This document shows positions 32,442-42,358 of a stretch of DNA of 64,000 nucleotides, piece after piece (positions within the stretch are counted from its first letter, which is position 1; each line of letters starts with the position of its first letter). Below the pieces are notes generated by a model. It did no database searches. It was not told the origin of the DNA and saw nothing but the letters and a program-made list of their open reading frames with translations. Source of the DNA: Planococcus versutus. Lineage in GTDB: Bacteria; Bacillota; Bacilli; Bacillales_A; Planococcaceae. Made by a program: the position numbers and the translations under genes. The stretch is from the NCBI RefSeq assembly GCF_001186155.3, contig NZ_CP016540.2, forward strand, positions 2,396,001 through 2,460,000, written 5' to 3'.

Positions 32442-33253
32442 TCATTTTTTTTAGATTGACGATTGAGAGCGCTCAGTCGGTATTTCTTTTTATCTGTTTT
32501 CGATAATGCTTTATACTCTTGTAAAAACGTTTCGTATTTGTTAATGACTTCTTTTGTAGGACCGTATTCTTTGACCACACCAAACTCCAGCCACAAAATA
32601 TGATCACAGAATTTTTTCATTTGCGAGATCGAATGACTGACAAAAAACATCGTTTTACCTTTTTCCTTAAATTCCATCATCTTGTCTAAACTTTTTTCTG
32701 AAAAGGCTTTGTCGCCTACCGACAGAGCTTCATCCACAATCAAAATATCGGGATTCACACGAACCGAAATAGAAAAGCCTAAACGTGATTTCATTCCACT
32801 GGAATACGTTTTAACCGGTTGATCGATAAACTTTTCTAGTTCTGCAAAATCGATTATCTCATCTTCCATTTCAGAAATTTCTTTTTGAGAAAAACCAAGC
32901 ATCAGCAATTTAAGTTCGATGTTTTCGCGTCCTGAAAGTTTCCCATCAAGACCTGCGTTCACTGCAATTAAAGCAACATTTCCGTTACTCGTAACATGTC
33001 CCGTTGTTGCGGGAATAACACCTGCAATAATGTTCGCTAACGTCGATTTACCTGAGCCGTTAATGCCCACCAATCCAACAATTGAACCTTCTTCGACAGT
33101 GAACGAAACATTCTGTAAAGCAAAGAAATCTTCCCCATAATCTTTATAGGGAACAAGCAAATCCAAAATTCGTTCAGACTGCTTTTTATAGAGTTTATAG
33201 CGCTTAGAGACATTCTTTACTTCGACTGAATTACCCAAAGATTTCACATCCAA
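32420..33253 (-). CDS. tagH: Teichoic acid export ATP-binding protein TagH/TarH
   Basis: A 277-residue ABC ATPase of the polysaccharide/teichoic export type. Walker A GINGSGKST, the degenerate signature YSSGMKSRLGFS typical of TagH and KpsT, and Walker B ILIVDEALSVGD are present, followed by VSHS. With TagG it flips lipid-linked wall teichoic acid across the membrane. It lacks the long C-terminal domain of B. subtilis TagH. The frame begins TTG 33253 three bases after the tagG stop; GTG 33247 is an alternative and neither has a clear ribosome binding site. Confidence 0.88.
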   Translation of the reverse strand: MDVKSLGNSVEVKNVSKRYKLYKKQSERILDLLVPYKDYGEDFFALQNVSFTVEEGSIVGLVGINGSGKSTLANIIAGVIPATTGHVTSNGNVALIAVNAGLDGKLSGRENIELKLLMLGFSQKEISEMEDEIIDFAELEKFIDQPVKTYSSGMKSRLGFSISVRVNPDILIVDEALSVGDKAFSEKSLDKMMEFKEKGKTMFFVSHSISQMKKFCDHILWLEFGVVKEYGPTKEVINKYETFLQEYKALSKTDKKKYRLSALNRQSKKNEKPVEIL

Positions 33254-33256
33254 TTT

Positions 33257-34063
33257 TTATAAAAAGTCAATAAACTGACTTCTGAATTTTACATGAAGAT
33301 AAGATCCAACAAGAAATGTTATTGCCAATACTCCTATAAAGTATAAGGTATACGTTGGATTTTCAAGGAAATACCAACCTTCCCCGAGTAAGGAATAACG
33401 ATAGCCTTCAATGACGTAATAGAACGGATTAATTTTCAAAAATACTTGCCATGAATCTGGTAATGAAGTTGGCGGCCATAATATGGGTGATAAATATAAC
33501 AACATACGCATGATGGATTGCATAAGCATCTGAACATCTCTAATAATCGTCGCCAACGTCGAAGTGATAAGAGACAAGCTGAATAGAAACATTAATAACC
33601 CAACGATATAGATAGGCAGTTGTAAATAATAAATTGAAATCGGAAAACCGATAAACTGCAATACAATCGTACCGATCGTCAATAACACCAGATGAGGATA
33701 CAATTGCGCAAAAATTGTATAGTTTGGTATGACACTCATGGGGAAGTTCATTTTGGCGAGCATCCTAATTTTGCTATAGATCGACTTAGTAGATTTCATT
33801 ACACTATTATTAATTAAAAACCATACAAGAATTCCCGCAAACATCCATTGAAAATACGGAATATCACCCACGTCTGCTCTTTGCCTAATTCCGAATCCGA
33901 AAACAAACCAATAAATTAAAATTTGAATAGCTGGGTTTATAATCTCCCAAGCTGCACCTAAATAATTTCCTCTAGTTAAACTTCGCAATTCGTAAATCGA
34001 CAATCGTCTGATCAAATAAGAAAATTTAACTTGCTCTTTTATTACTGTTATCGCTGATTTCAT
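33257..34063 (-). CDS. tagG: Teichoic acid export permease TagG/TarG
   Basis: A 268-residue ABC-2 type permease with six hydrophobic segments and the motifs RSLTRGNYLGAAWEIINPAI and MRMLLYLSPILWPP, followed by INPFYYVIEGYRYSLLG. This is the TagG pattern. It forms the membrane channel for teichoic acid export with TagH, which is encoded directly after it. ATG follows GTGAGGAATCAAA. Confidence 0.92.
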   Translation of the reverse strand: MKSAITVIKEQVKFSYLIRRLSIYELRSLTRGNYLGAAWEIINPAIQILIYWFVFGFGIRQRADVGDIPYFQWMFAGILVWFLINNSVMKSTKSIYSKIRMLAKMNFPMSVIPNYTIFAQLYPHLVLLTIGTIVLQFIGFPISIYYLQLPIYIVGLLMFLFSLSLITSTLATIIRDVQMLMQSIMRMLLYLSPILWPPTSLPDSWQVFLKINPFYYVIEGYRYSLLGEGWYFLENPTYTLYFIGVLAITFLVGSYLHVKFRSQFIDFL

Positions 34064-34147
34064 TTTGATTCCTCACTAACTTTTCTCTAAACACTTACAA
34101 AAGCTTCTAGTAGTGCTAATAAAGCTTCTGAAAAGCTTGCTGAATAA

Positions 34148-36505
34148 CTACAAAATACGATCTTGTTTAAGAGATTCTACAATCCGAAGTATATTTTTTC
34201 TGTCCATAAACGTATTAATTTGCTGGAATTTTTCCATAATTTCATCTTCTACTTTGTAATTTTGAGCGATGACATCTTTGACTTTTTCTATCAAATCATC
34301 AAGATCATAAATAACAGCACCTGGTGCATTCTCATCATTTACTGGTGGAATGGCTTTGTATTGATTGATTAAATACTCTTTTTCTTCCCAATAAAAAATT
34401 GGATATGCACCTCTAAACGTTGCATCGTAAATCGCAGAAGAATAGTCAGTTATAAAAACAACAGAGTTTTTCAATGCTTCTGATGGATTATTACTAATGA
34501 TATGTTGGTACTCTTGCATATTCTCATAAATGTGCTCAGAAAACTTATTATGTGGAACAATTAGCAATCTATCAAGTAAACCATTTTTTTCAAAAGCTTC
34601 AATAACTCGAATAATTTGAGTATAGTAAGTAGTTTGCTCAATTAATCCTCTGTAAATCAAACCTTCTTCCCAATATCGGTAAGTAGGCATGAATGCAATT
34701 TTATCAGCATCTTCATTAAGCTTAGCATGATCGAAAGTTGCCAGTCCTGTCAGAATTAAATCCTCTCTATCATAACCCATTTTGTAAAATTCCCCTGCCT
34801 CAAGCTCTGAACTAATAACAGATTTGCGCATATTAAAAACATTTTTGTCTTTATGGAAACCAAAAGCCATTGGATTATCAACTGGTTTGGCAAACATAAT
34901 TCCATGCTGAAGAAATGTTAATGGAATGGAGTTGATTTTTTCTCGAATAACATCGATATACAAGCGATCGTTTAATAAGTGATTTGATAATTCACTAGAA
35001 ATAAGATTTGAAGCTCTGAAAATCAAATAATAATGTTTAAAACTAAACTTACTGACAATTGCTCTTTTATACTGGTTTTTTAGCGCTTTATAGTTTTCCG
35101 CATCTTTGCTTAAAATGAAAAAATTTTTAGATTGTAAATCCGATTCTTTCATAACTTGTTCAAAAACTCTAATTCCAGATTCATCGGCTTTCATGCTTTT
35201 CTTTTCAAAATACAAATTGATATTTTCTTTTTTTCGTGGAAGCCATTTAGAAAGAGCATGAGCAATAAAAATTAAGTTTCTATTTATAAAAGTATATTCT
35301 TCAGATTTTGATAAAATTGTGGAAGTTACATCTCCACGCAAATTAGTCCTTACAATATTCACTTGGTCATCAACTAATTTAAAATCCAATGTTTTCTTTC
35401 TTTTTGGTCGAACATTTAATTTCAAATTGTGCAAAACTGTATGTTGATCACCGAGGTATAAATTTGTATGAATACGATTATTGACATTCAAACTTGCAAT
35501 TGGTATTTTGAAAAAGCCGTATCTTCGAACAAGTTTAAAGTTGAGTGGACGAACAAACTTAGTAAGCGGAGACCCTTCAGTCCCAACATACAAATAATCA
35601 TAAACACCGCTTGCTTTGTAGGCGTAATGGGTATTCCTTCCGAAAATGTACAAATTTTTACCTAAAAATTTAACTTTAAGATTTGGATGAAAGCTTGAAA
35701 TTTTCGTAGGTCTCCCTTGGGTCATGTAAATACCTTTGGTTCTGTTGTGTAAATAATATTTAATACCATTTACTTTTAAAACACCTAACAAATGTTTATT
35801 GCGATACTTTTCTAGTTTTGTTTTATCTGCAATTTTGACGCTTTTTCCAGCTAATTTCTTTAAATTTATATTTTTTTCTATATCTTCTAATTGAAAGTCC
35901 AGTGAAGTTGGACTTGACAAGTTAAAGTCCAAGTTCGGCTTATTTAAAAGTACAGTGAAAATAACTTTTTGTGTAACAAGCTCTTTTCTAAATAAATCAT
36001 AAATAACAAACATATAAAATTGACCACAATTGATTTTTCCGATATTCAAAAACCTGTACTCTACGGTTGTTAGCCCTAAGTCAATTTGAGTGACATGAGA
36101 AGTTTTTCCAAATGTTGCTAAATCATGAATACTGTCGATATAATTTCCGGTATGATCATACATCGAAAATGTTGTGTCACCTGTTTGTTTAAAAATCAGC
36201 AACTCTGAATATATCTCGAAGTTCAATACCATTGAGTTTTTACTTATATAAAAATCAGCGCTATCTCCATGATTAAACTTAGTTATATATATTTTATCGT
36301 TTTGTACATATCCAATAATACATTCTTCTAAAAGTTGATTTACAAACAAAACTTGATCCTCTGCTTCATAAACACCAACTTCGATTGGTGTTTGTTCTAA
36401 CTTCGAAAGTTGTAATGCATAAACGCCTTCCGTTTCTAACATAAAAAAAGAAATTTCTGCTAAAGATTCTTTAACTATCTGTAATTTAGAATTAAATATT
36501 TCCAC
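34148..36505 (-). CDS. Large CDP-glycerol glycerophosphotransferase-family protein
   Basis: A 785-residue protein. The C-terminal part (about 400-780) is a TagF/TarF-like CDP-glycerol:glycerophosphate transferase: LTFLQHGIMFAKPV, AFMPTYRYWEEG, LIVPHNKFSEHI and VFITDYSSAIYDATF carry the catalytic His and nucleotide-binding residues. The first ~400 residues are not similar to anything I recognise, with repeated small beta-like units. It may polymerise or decorate teichoic acid; the N-terminal half could bind the acceptor. GTG 36505 follows AAGAAGGTATAACA. Confidence 0.82.
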   Translation of the reverse strand: MEIFNSKLQIVKESLAEISFFMLETEGVYALQLSKLEQTPIEVGVYEAEDQVLFVNQLLEECIIGYVQNDKIYITKFNHGDSADFYISKNSMVLNFEIYSELLIFKQTGDTTFSMYDHTGNYIDSIHDLATFGKTSHVTQIDLGLTTVEYRFLNIGKINCGQFYMFVIYDLFRKELVTQKVIFTVLLNKPNLDFNLSSPTSLDFQLEDIEKNINLKKLAGKSVKIADKTKLEKYRNKHLLGVLKVNGIKYYLHNRTKGIYMTQGRPTKISSFHPNLKVKFLGKNLYIFGRNTHYAYKASGVYDYLYVGTEGSPLTKFVRPLNFKLVRRYGFFKIPIASLNVNNRIHTNLYLGDQHTVLHNLKLNVRPKRKKTLDFKLVDDQVNIVRTNLRGDVTSTILSKSEEYTFINRNLIFIAHALSKWLPRKKENINLYFEKKSMKADESGIRVFEQVMKESDLQSKNFFILSKDAENYKALKNQYKRAIVSKFSFKHYYLIFRASNLISSELSNHLLNDRLYIDVIREKINSIPLTFLQHGIMFAKPVDNPMAFGFHKDKNVFNMRKSVISSELEAGEFYKMGYDREDLILTGLATFDHAKLNEDADKIAFMPTYRYWEEGLIYRGLIEQTTYYTQIIRVIEAFEKNGLLDRLLIVPHNKFSEHIYENMQEYQHIISNNPSEALKNSVVFITDYSSAIYDATFRGAYPIFYWEEKEYLINQYKAIPPVNDENAPGAVIYDLDDLIEKVKDVIAQNYKVEDEIMEKFQQINTFMDRKNILRIVESLKQDRIL

Positions 36506-36571
36506 TGTTATACCTTCTTTTTCAATTGTATTTATTCAATCTTTAAAATCAAATATGGACTGTGTTTAATT

Positions 36572-37771
36572 TTACTTTAAAAAAGCTTTTACTACTCGCT
36601 GAGTCGCATGCCCATCTTCAAGAGACGAGAATCGATTTTTAAACTCAGTAAATTTTGCATCTAGCTGAATATTGGAGTCTTTCAATACATGAATCGCTTG
36701 AAACAATTCTTGTTCTGTTTGTACGATCGGCCCTGGCGCATCATTTTCAATATCGATATAAAACCCACGTAACTGGTCACGGTAGTTTTCTAGGTCATAC
36801 ATAAAGAAAATAACCGGACGATTTAAAATAGCGTAGTCAAAAAAGACAGATGAATAGTCCGTAATCAGTAAATCCGATGCTAAGTATAAATCTCGGATAT
36901 CAGGGTAGCTTGATACATCGTAGACCATTCCTTCATAGGCCGAGAAATCAAAGTTTTCAGCAACTAAATAATGCATACGTGACAAAAGTACCCATTCATC
37001 GCCAAATTCTTTTTTCCAGTTTTGTAAATCAAATTGAAACTCAAACTTGTATTTTCCTTTTTGATAAAACTCATTGTCTCTCCAAGTAGGCGCGTAAAGC
37101 ATGATTTTTTTTTCTTCAGCAATGCCTAACTCTTTTTTGAGATTACTGATTAACGTAGCTGAGTAGTTGGTCAACACATCGTTGCGAGGATATCCTGATT
37201 CAATGACTTTTCCATTATAATGGAAAGCACGCTTAAAAATCTCTGTAGAATATGGATTTGGAGAAATTAAATAATCCCATTTCTCAGATTCTAAAATAAA
37301 ATTCTTTTTGTATGAACCGGTTTCTGTGTTAGGCATATGAACTTCCTCAATATCAAGCCCAAGTTTTTTCAGAGGCGTTCCGTGCCACGTTTGTAAATAC
37401 ACTGTTCCTTTTGGTTTTGGCATCCACCGAGGCAACCGAACGTTGTTGACCCAGTACTGTGCTCTAGGAAAGGTCCAAAACCACTTTAATGTAAATCTCT
37501 GGATATACGGAAGTCTAAATTCTTCAAAGAGTTTGACTGCACTTTTATCCACACTCCATAACAAGTTATGACGTGGATAATGTTCCTTCATATATTCGTA
37601 GATCGCACGAGGATTGTCACTAAATTGTTTTGCGTGAAAACTTTCAAATACCACAAGGTTTTTCTTTTTAGGAAGCTTTCCTAGAATCACGAATACTGCA
37701 CGAAAAAGTCTTCTCGTATAGCTGCTGTTTTTAAGTCTTTTAATCTTCTGAATCAAACTCAAGCAATTCAC
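36572..37771 (-). CDS. CDP-glycerol glycerophosphotransferase (TagB/TagF-like)
   Basis: A 399-residue membrane-associated transferase of wall teichoic acid synthesis, moving glycerol phosphate from CDP-glycerol. Motifs are YLQTWHGTPLKKLG (catalytic His), GYPRNDVL, MLYAPTWRDNEF, LLSRMHY and LLITDYSSVFFDYAIL. It could be the primase TagB or polymerase TagF; length favours a short TagF or TagB. The frame starts GTG 37771; TTG 37762, five bases after AGGTGA, is also possible. It faces tagD across a divergent 252-bp promoter region. Confidence 0.87.
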   Translation of the reverse strand: MNCLSLIQKIKRLKNSSYTRRLFRAVFVILGKLPKKKNLVVFESFHAKQFSDNPRAIYEYMKEHYPRHNLLWSVDKSAVKLFEEFRLPYIQRFTLKWFWTFPRAQYWVNNVRLPRWMPKPKGTVYLQTWHGTPLKKLGLDIEEVHMPNTETGSYKKNFILESEKWDYLISPNPYSTEIFKRAFHYNGKVIESGYPRNDVLTNYSATLISNLKKELGIAEEKKIMLYAPTWRDNEFYQKGKYKFEFQFDLQNWKKEFGDEWVLLSRMHYLVAENFDFSAYEGMVYDVSSYPDIRDLYLASDLLITDYSSVFFDYAILNRPVIFFMYDLENYRDQLRGFYIDIENDAPGPIVQTEQELFQAIHVLKDSNIQLDAKFTEFKNRFSSLEDGHATQRVVKAFLK

Positions 37772-38023
37772 CTATCTTCTTTCTGAAGTATGTAGCTCGG
37801 ATAAGAATTTACTGCAAAGAATAGTATCTTGCCACTTTTTATTTTATACTACAATAAAGCGCAATATACATATATTAAAAAAGCAACTTTTCTTCTTTAA
37901 AAGCGTCTAATGACACATACTTAACCCATATTTTCAATAGCTATTACACATGATAACATATAAGATGATGTTATAGCGTATTGTAAAAAATCGAAAATAA
38001 GCATTCTTGGAGTGAAGATATAC

Positions 38024-38416
38024 ATGAAGAAAGTAATAACTTATGGAACCTTTGACTTGATTCATCATGGTCATATAAATATTTTGAAACGAGCAAAAGA
38101 AAATGGTGATTATTTAATTGTTGGTTTATCTTCTGATGAGTTTAATGCCATTAAAGGCAAAGCTGCCTATCACTCTTACGAAGAACGAAAGCTGATACTA
38201 GAAGCGATAAAGTATGTGGATGAAGTAATTCCTGAACATAATTGGGGTCAAAAAGTGGCGGATATTACCAATAATCAGGTAGAGCTTTTCGTAATGGGTT
38301 CAGACTGGGAAAACAAGTTTGATGAACTGATGGATTATTGCGAAGTTCTTTACTTGCCGCGCACAGAAGGTATTTCAACCACCAAAATCAAAACAGACCT
38401 TTATAATAGCAAATGA
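38024..38416 (+). CDS. tagD: Glycerol-3-phosphate cytidylyltransferase TagD
   Basis: A 130-residue enzyme that makes CDP-glycerol from CTP and glycerol-3-phosphate, the donor for the neighbouring transferases. It shows TYGTFDLIHHGHINIL with the HxGH signature and the later RTEGISTTKI motif. Length matches TagD (about 129-132). ATG 38024 has GGAG eleven bases upstream; GTG 38012 adds four residues and is less likely. The next gene overlaps by four bases (ATGA). Confidence 0.95.
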   Translation: MKKVITYGTFDLIHHGHINILKRAKENGDYLIVGLSSDEFNAIKGKAAYHSYEERKLILEAIKYVDEVIPEHNWGQKVADITNNQVELFVMGSDWENKFDELMDYCEVLYLPRTEGISTTKIKTDLYNSK

Positions 38417-39582
38417 TTAAAGAACTAGGCATATCCATTTATCTCTTCTTGTTTAATATTTTATTTGCGCTGTTTAAGCTTTTCCCATTAAGAAATAAAA
38501 CAGTATTTCTTTCTTCTTTTGGTGATAACGCGTTTTTCATTGCAAAAGAGCTTTCCAAAACACAACATCATTCACTGATCTTCATTAACCAAAGTAAATG
38601 TAAAATTGATTTTGCACGGATTCCTACTGACAACAAAAAGATTTATAGCTTTGAAACGTCCAATATCGTGGATACGTTTTTATCGATCTACCACTTAGCT
38701 ACATCAAAATATGTCTTTGTTGATAATTACGCAGGCGTTCTTTCCGTTATTAAATTTCGACAAAAAGTTAAATGTATTCAGTTGTGGCATGCAGCTGGAG
38801 CAATCAAGAAATTTGGTTGGAGTGACCCGGAAACAGCTGGACGAAGTGAGCGCGCAAAACTACGTTTTCAACAAGTGTATGATCGTTTTCAGTATATCCC
38901 TGTTGGCTCGCAACAAATGGCCGATATTTTTTCTACATCTTTTCACGTTGATCAAAGTCATTTTATCTATACGGGTGTTCCTCAAACCGATTTTTATTTT
39001 GACTCGGTTGCTAAAGACATTGCACATGCTAACCTGCAAAGCAAGTATCCCGCTATTGTAGGAAAAAAGGTTATTTTGTACGCACCTACATTCCGAAAAA
39101 ACGCATTAAGTCGTATGGAAATTCAACTAAATATAGACGAACTTTTAGAAAAATTGAATGATGAATACGTATTGTTGATTAGACTTCATCCTTCTGTTCA
39201 AGAAGTTACGAATCTCAAAAAACATTCCCGTGTATTGTTAGTAAATGATTATCCACACCTCAGTGAGTTGTTAGTTGTCAGTGATGTTTTAATCACAGAT
39301 TATTCTTCTATTCCTGTAGAATATTCGTTGCTTGGCAAGAAAATGATTTTCTTTACGTATGACCTCGAAGAATATGCAAAAACGCAAGGAATTTGGGCAG
39401 AAAGCAACTTGTACTTTCCTGGCCCTATCGTAAAATCGACCAATGAAGTAATAAACGAAATTCTGAATCCAGAAATCGATGATCATAAAATCGAACAATT
39501 TTGCAGTCATTGGAATACGTACTCGACAGGTCAAAGTACAAATCAGCTTATTACAGTTATTTACGATCCAACAGATTTATAA
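38413..39582 (+). CDS. CDP-glycerol glycerophosphotransferase (TagB-like)
   Basis: A 389-residue transferase with an N-terminal membrane-associated helix (ISIYLFLFNILFALFKLFP) as in TagB primases. Motifs are CIQLWHAAGAIKKFG (catalytic His), VGSQQMADIF, ILYAPTFRKNAL, LLIRLHPSV and VLITDYSSIPVEY. TagB adds the first glycerol phosphate to the lipid-linked disaccharide. It overlaps tagD by four bases, so CDP-glycerol synthesis and use are coupled. It ends at a clear terminator. Confidence 0.9.
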   Translation: MIKELGISIYLFLFNILFALFKLFPLRNKTVFLSSFGDNAFFIAKELSKTQHHSLIFINQSKCKIDFARIPTDNKKIYSFETSNIVDTFLSIYHLATSKYVFVDNYAGVLSVIKFRQKVKCIQLWHAAGAIKKFGWSDPETAGRSERAKLRFQQVYDRFQYIPVGSQQMADIFSTSFHVDQSHFIYTGVPQTDFYFDSVAKDIAHANLQSKYPAIVGKKVILYAPTFRKNALSRMEIQLNIDELLEKLNDEYVLLIRLHPSVQEVTNLKKHSRVLLVNDYPHLSELLVVSDVLITDYSSIPVEYSLLGKKMIFFTYDLEEYAKTQGIWAESNLYFPGPIVKSTNEVINEILNPEIDDHKIEQFCSHWNTYSTGQSTNQLITVIYDPTDL

Positions 39583-39586
39583 AAGC

Positions 39587-39623
39587 AATCCGTTCATTCT
39601 GTAGAGGAATGAACGGATTTTTT
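39587..39623 (+). terminator. Terminator of the tagD-tagB-like operon
   Basis: AATCCGTTCATTC pairs with GAATGAACGGATT, followed by TTTT. Confidence 0.9.
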
Positions 39624-39763
39624 ACGGCTTACCATTATATCTGAATATTCAGTTTAAAAATAGGATTTTTACTTTTAGTTGTGGTATATTGTAGGTAAAG
39701 ACGATTCTCTCCCATACATACGCTAATATACACGCAGCGAAAAAAAACAAAGGGGTGAGAAAG

Positions 39764-40969
39764 GTGTATTCTAAATGGATGAAAATTTCAGCCGCTTTAT
39801 TATTAGTCTTGTTCACCGTGTTATCTTTCTCTAGTCCGTCGCATGCAGCAAGCTCTACGTACGTTACAAAAGCGAATACAAATAGTAAAGTCGTCGCACT
39901 TACCTTCGACGACGGTTCAGATGGCACAAATATCAACAAAATTTTAGACATTCTGTCTGCAAATGGTGTAAAAGCTACTTTCTTCTTAACGGGATCCGGT
40001 GCCAAAAACCATCCATCTTGGATTAAAAACATTAATAATAAAGGGCATCAAATTGGAAACCACTCGTATTCACATCCTGATTTCACAAAAATTTCTGCAG
40101 CTAAGATAAAAAGCGAACTTGCTACAACAGAGTCAACCATTAAAGATATAACAAAAAAAACAACAAAGCCTATTTTTAGAGCTCCTTTTGGCGTATCTAA
40201 TTCAGCTTCATTAAAAGCTGTTGGCGACGCGGGATATACACATACCATTCAATGGAATATTGATACGGTCGATTGGAAAGGTGTTTCTTCTACACAAATT
40301 ACCAATAAAGTTCTGAACAACATCGTGCCTGGCTCTATCGTTTTAATGCATACAGGTGCAGGAGCATCTGGAACTCCCGGTGCTTTGCCAAACATGATTA
40401 GTAAGTTAAAAGCAAAAGGCTATAAGTTTGTAACGGTATCTGAAATATTGAACTTGCCTTCAGCACCTGTGAGTGGCAGCAAGTACACGGTAAAGTCTGG
40501 AGATACGCTTTACAGCATCGCTAAAAAGTATAATGTCACAGTTAAAGCATTGGCCAAAGCAAACAACATTACTAATTACAATTTGATTCGTGTTGGTCAA
40601 GTGCTAACGATTCCTGGAAAAACACCGTCGCCACCTGTAACGCCTCCTGCTCCTTCTGCTAAATACACAGTGAAAGCTGGAGACACACTTTACAGCATTG
40701 CACGAACTTACAAAGTTACCGTTTCAGCATTGGCTAAAGCCAACAACATTACCAATTATAATTTAATCAGTGTCGGCCAAGTATTAAAAATTCCTGGGAA
40801 ATCGACACCTCCACCTGCAACGACGGTAAAATATACAGTAAAATCAGGAGATACACTTTATAGCATTGCGCGCACATACAAAACCACCGTTTCAAAAATT
40901 GCTGCTGCCAATAAAATTTCAGATGTCAATTCCATTCGTGTTGGGCAAGTATTAATCATTCCTAAGTAA
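39764..40969 (+). CDS. Secreted polysaccharide deacetylase with three LysM domains
   Basis: A 401-residue exported enzyme. The signal peptide ends SHAAS. The NodB domain (about 40-225) has the metal-binding [19 protein letters not shown], the RAPFG motif, [10 protein letters not shown] and the closing VLMHTGAG. Three LysM repeats, each starting [13 protein letters not shown] and ending GQVL.IP, follow with proline-rich linkers and anchor it to peptidoglycan. It probably removes acetyl groups from peptidoglycan or a wall glycan, which can protect against lysozyme. GTG 39764 is chosen because AAAGGGG is eight bases upstream; GTG 39755 overlaps that site. Confidence 0.93.
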   Translation: MYSKWMKISAALLLVLFTVLSFSSPSHAASSTYVTKANTNSKVVALTFDDGSDGTNINKILDILSANGVKATFFLTGSGAKNHPSWIKNINNKGHQIGNHSYSHPDFTKISAAKIKSELATTESTIKDITKKTTKPIFRAPFGVSNSASLKAVGDAGYTHTIQWNIDTVDWKGVSSTQITNKVLNNIVPGSIVLMHTGAGASGTPGALPNMISKLKAKGYKFVTVSEILNLPSAPVSGSKYTVKSGDTLYSIAKKYNVTVKALAKANNITNYNLIRVGQVLTIPGKTPSPPVTPPAPSAKYTVKAGDTLYSIARTYKVTVSALAKANNITNYNLISVGQVLKIPGKSTPPPATTVKYTVKSGDTLYSIARTYKTTVSKIAAANKISDVNSIRVGQVLIIPK

Positions 40970-40984
40970 GTCATAACTGATGAT

Positions 40985-41019
40985 AAAAAGAGCTGGAAAT
41001 TCAACTTCCAGCTCTTTTT
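40985..41019 (+). terminator. Terminator of the deacetylase gene
   Basis: AAAAAGAGCTGGAA pairs with TTCCAGCTCTTTTT. Confidence 0.9.
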
Positions 41020-41164
41020 GTCGTTTTTTTATCTAAAAATACTTTTTAGCTTTAAAAATTGCATCAAAAAACACTTTATATGAATATATATACCTATATT
41101 ATAAAATCTTAAGTAATTCTATAATAGTATGGATATTCCAATTTTTATACACAGGAGGAAGAAA

Positions 41165-42358
41165 ATGAAACGTTTGATCATGTTTTTATTAGTTTTTGTC
41201 TTTTTACTTAGTACAGCTCCGCTTTCTGCATTTGCAATCAAATCGAATGATGCTAAATTCGATCAATTTTTAACTGAAATTAAATGGGAAAAGCAAGATT
41301 ATTTAAGCTACCTTAAAAACAAAGGCTGGTCGTTAAATGAATTTTATACAGTCGATGAATTGGGAACACCTTTAACACAAGAAGGTGTAGAAGCATTACT
41401 AACTAAACTAGACATGACCCGCGCTGAATTAAATAGCTTGATGATTGAATATGGCGACCTCGAATCAGGCGAAGACGTTCTTGACGGCGTGTACTTAATC
41501 TTTATGGAAGATGTGGAAGACGCGGTTGAATTTTATTTAGATGGCTCTACGAGTACGCCGATTGATGCGACAAACCTTCAAGAATTGATGGAACGATTCG
41601 GATTTGCATCTGAAAAAGAACTTGAAGCATTTCTGCAAGAGCAATCCGATTCTCTAACAAACTATGACTTTATCGAAGACTTAGAGTCTTCCCTTCTTTT
41701 CTATACAGAACTAGATGGATTAGATATGGATTTAAGCGGCTTGTTCACTGAACTTGGTTTGACAGACGAAGAAGTAGAAAAGTTAGTTGCTCACATGGAT
41801 ACACTTGACTTTGAAGATCCTGCTTTCGAACAAAAACTAACACAACTAAGTGATCGCATGATCGCAATCGGTGAATTTGAAACGGCTGATGAGTTAACAG
41901 CAGAACAAATTGCTGAATTGATGGATATTTATAGCGATATGACTGATTTACTTGAAATCAGAACCACTTATTTCTTTGTCAAAGACGGCCAGAAAACACC
42001 AGTTTCATTGGCAACATTGATGACACTCGAGTCAACTAATGGTGCGGATTTGTTAATTGAAATCTACAACCTTAAAGACGTATTTTTAGCTGATATTTTA
42101 TTGACTGCAGAAATGTTTGGTTCTGAATTGATTGTAGATACAGGAAAAGACTTAGGTACTGTAGAAACGATCATCACAACACCGCCCGCAGTTCAAAAAC
42201 CTGTTACTGCTACTCCACCAACAACAAACCAAACGCAAAAAGGTGGTAAATTGCCTGCAACAGCTTCAGATTTCGCGACAAACACACTAGTAGGATTAGC
42301 AATTCTCTTTATCGGTATGGCACTATTCCGTCGCGCTCGTGCGACAGTAGATGAATGA
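41165..42358 (+). CDS. Processed acidic surface protein with LPXTA sorting signal
   Basis: A 397-residue secreted, strongly acidic, helical protein. The signal peptide ends SAFA, then a long Asp/Glu-rich body with repeated LTEEG/LGLTDEEVEKL-like helices. The C-terminus has GGKLPATASD, a membrane helix and the RRARATVDE tail, that is an LPXTA sorting signal rather than LPXTG. This matches the processed acidic surface protein family, whose members travel with a dedicated sortase, present here as the next gene with ATGA overlap. ATG 41165 follows AGGAGGAAGAAA. Its role at the surface is unknown. Confidence 0.9.
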   Translation: MKRLIMFLLVFVFLLSTAPLSAFAIKSNDAKFDQFLTEIKWEKQDYLSYLKNKGWSLNEFYTVDELGTPLTQEGVEALLTKLDMTRAELNSLMIEYGDLESGEDVLDGVYLIFMEDVEDAVEFYLDGSTSTPIDATNLQELMERFGFASEKELEAFLQEQSDSLTNYDFIEDLESSLLFYTELDGLDMDLSGLFTELGLTDEEVEKLVAHMDTLDFEDPAFEQKLTQLSDRMIAIGEFETADELTAEQIAELMDIYSDMTDLLEIRTTYFFVKDGQKTPVSLATLMTLESTNGADLLIEIYNLKDVFLADILLTAEMFGSELIVDTGKDLGTVETIITTPPAVQKPVTATPPTTNQTQKGGKLPATASDFATNTLVGLAILFIGMALFRRARATVDE

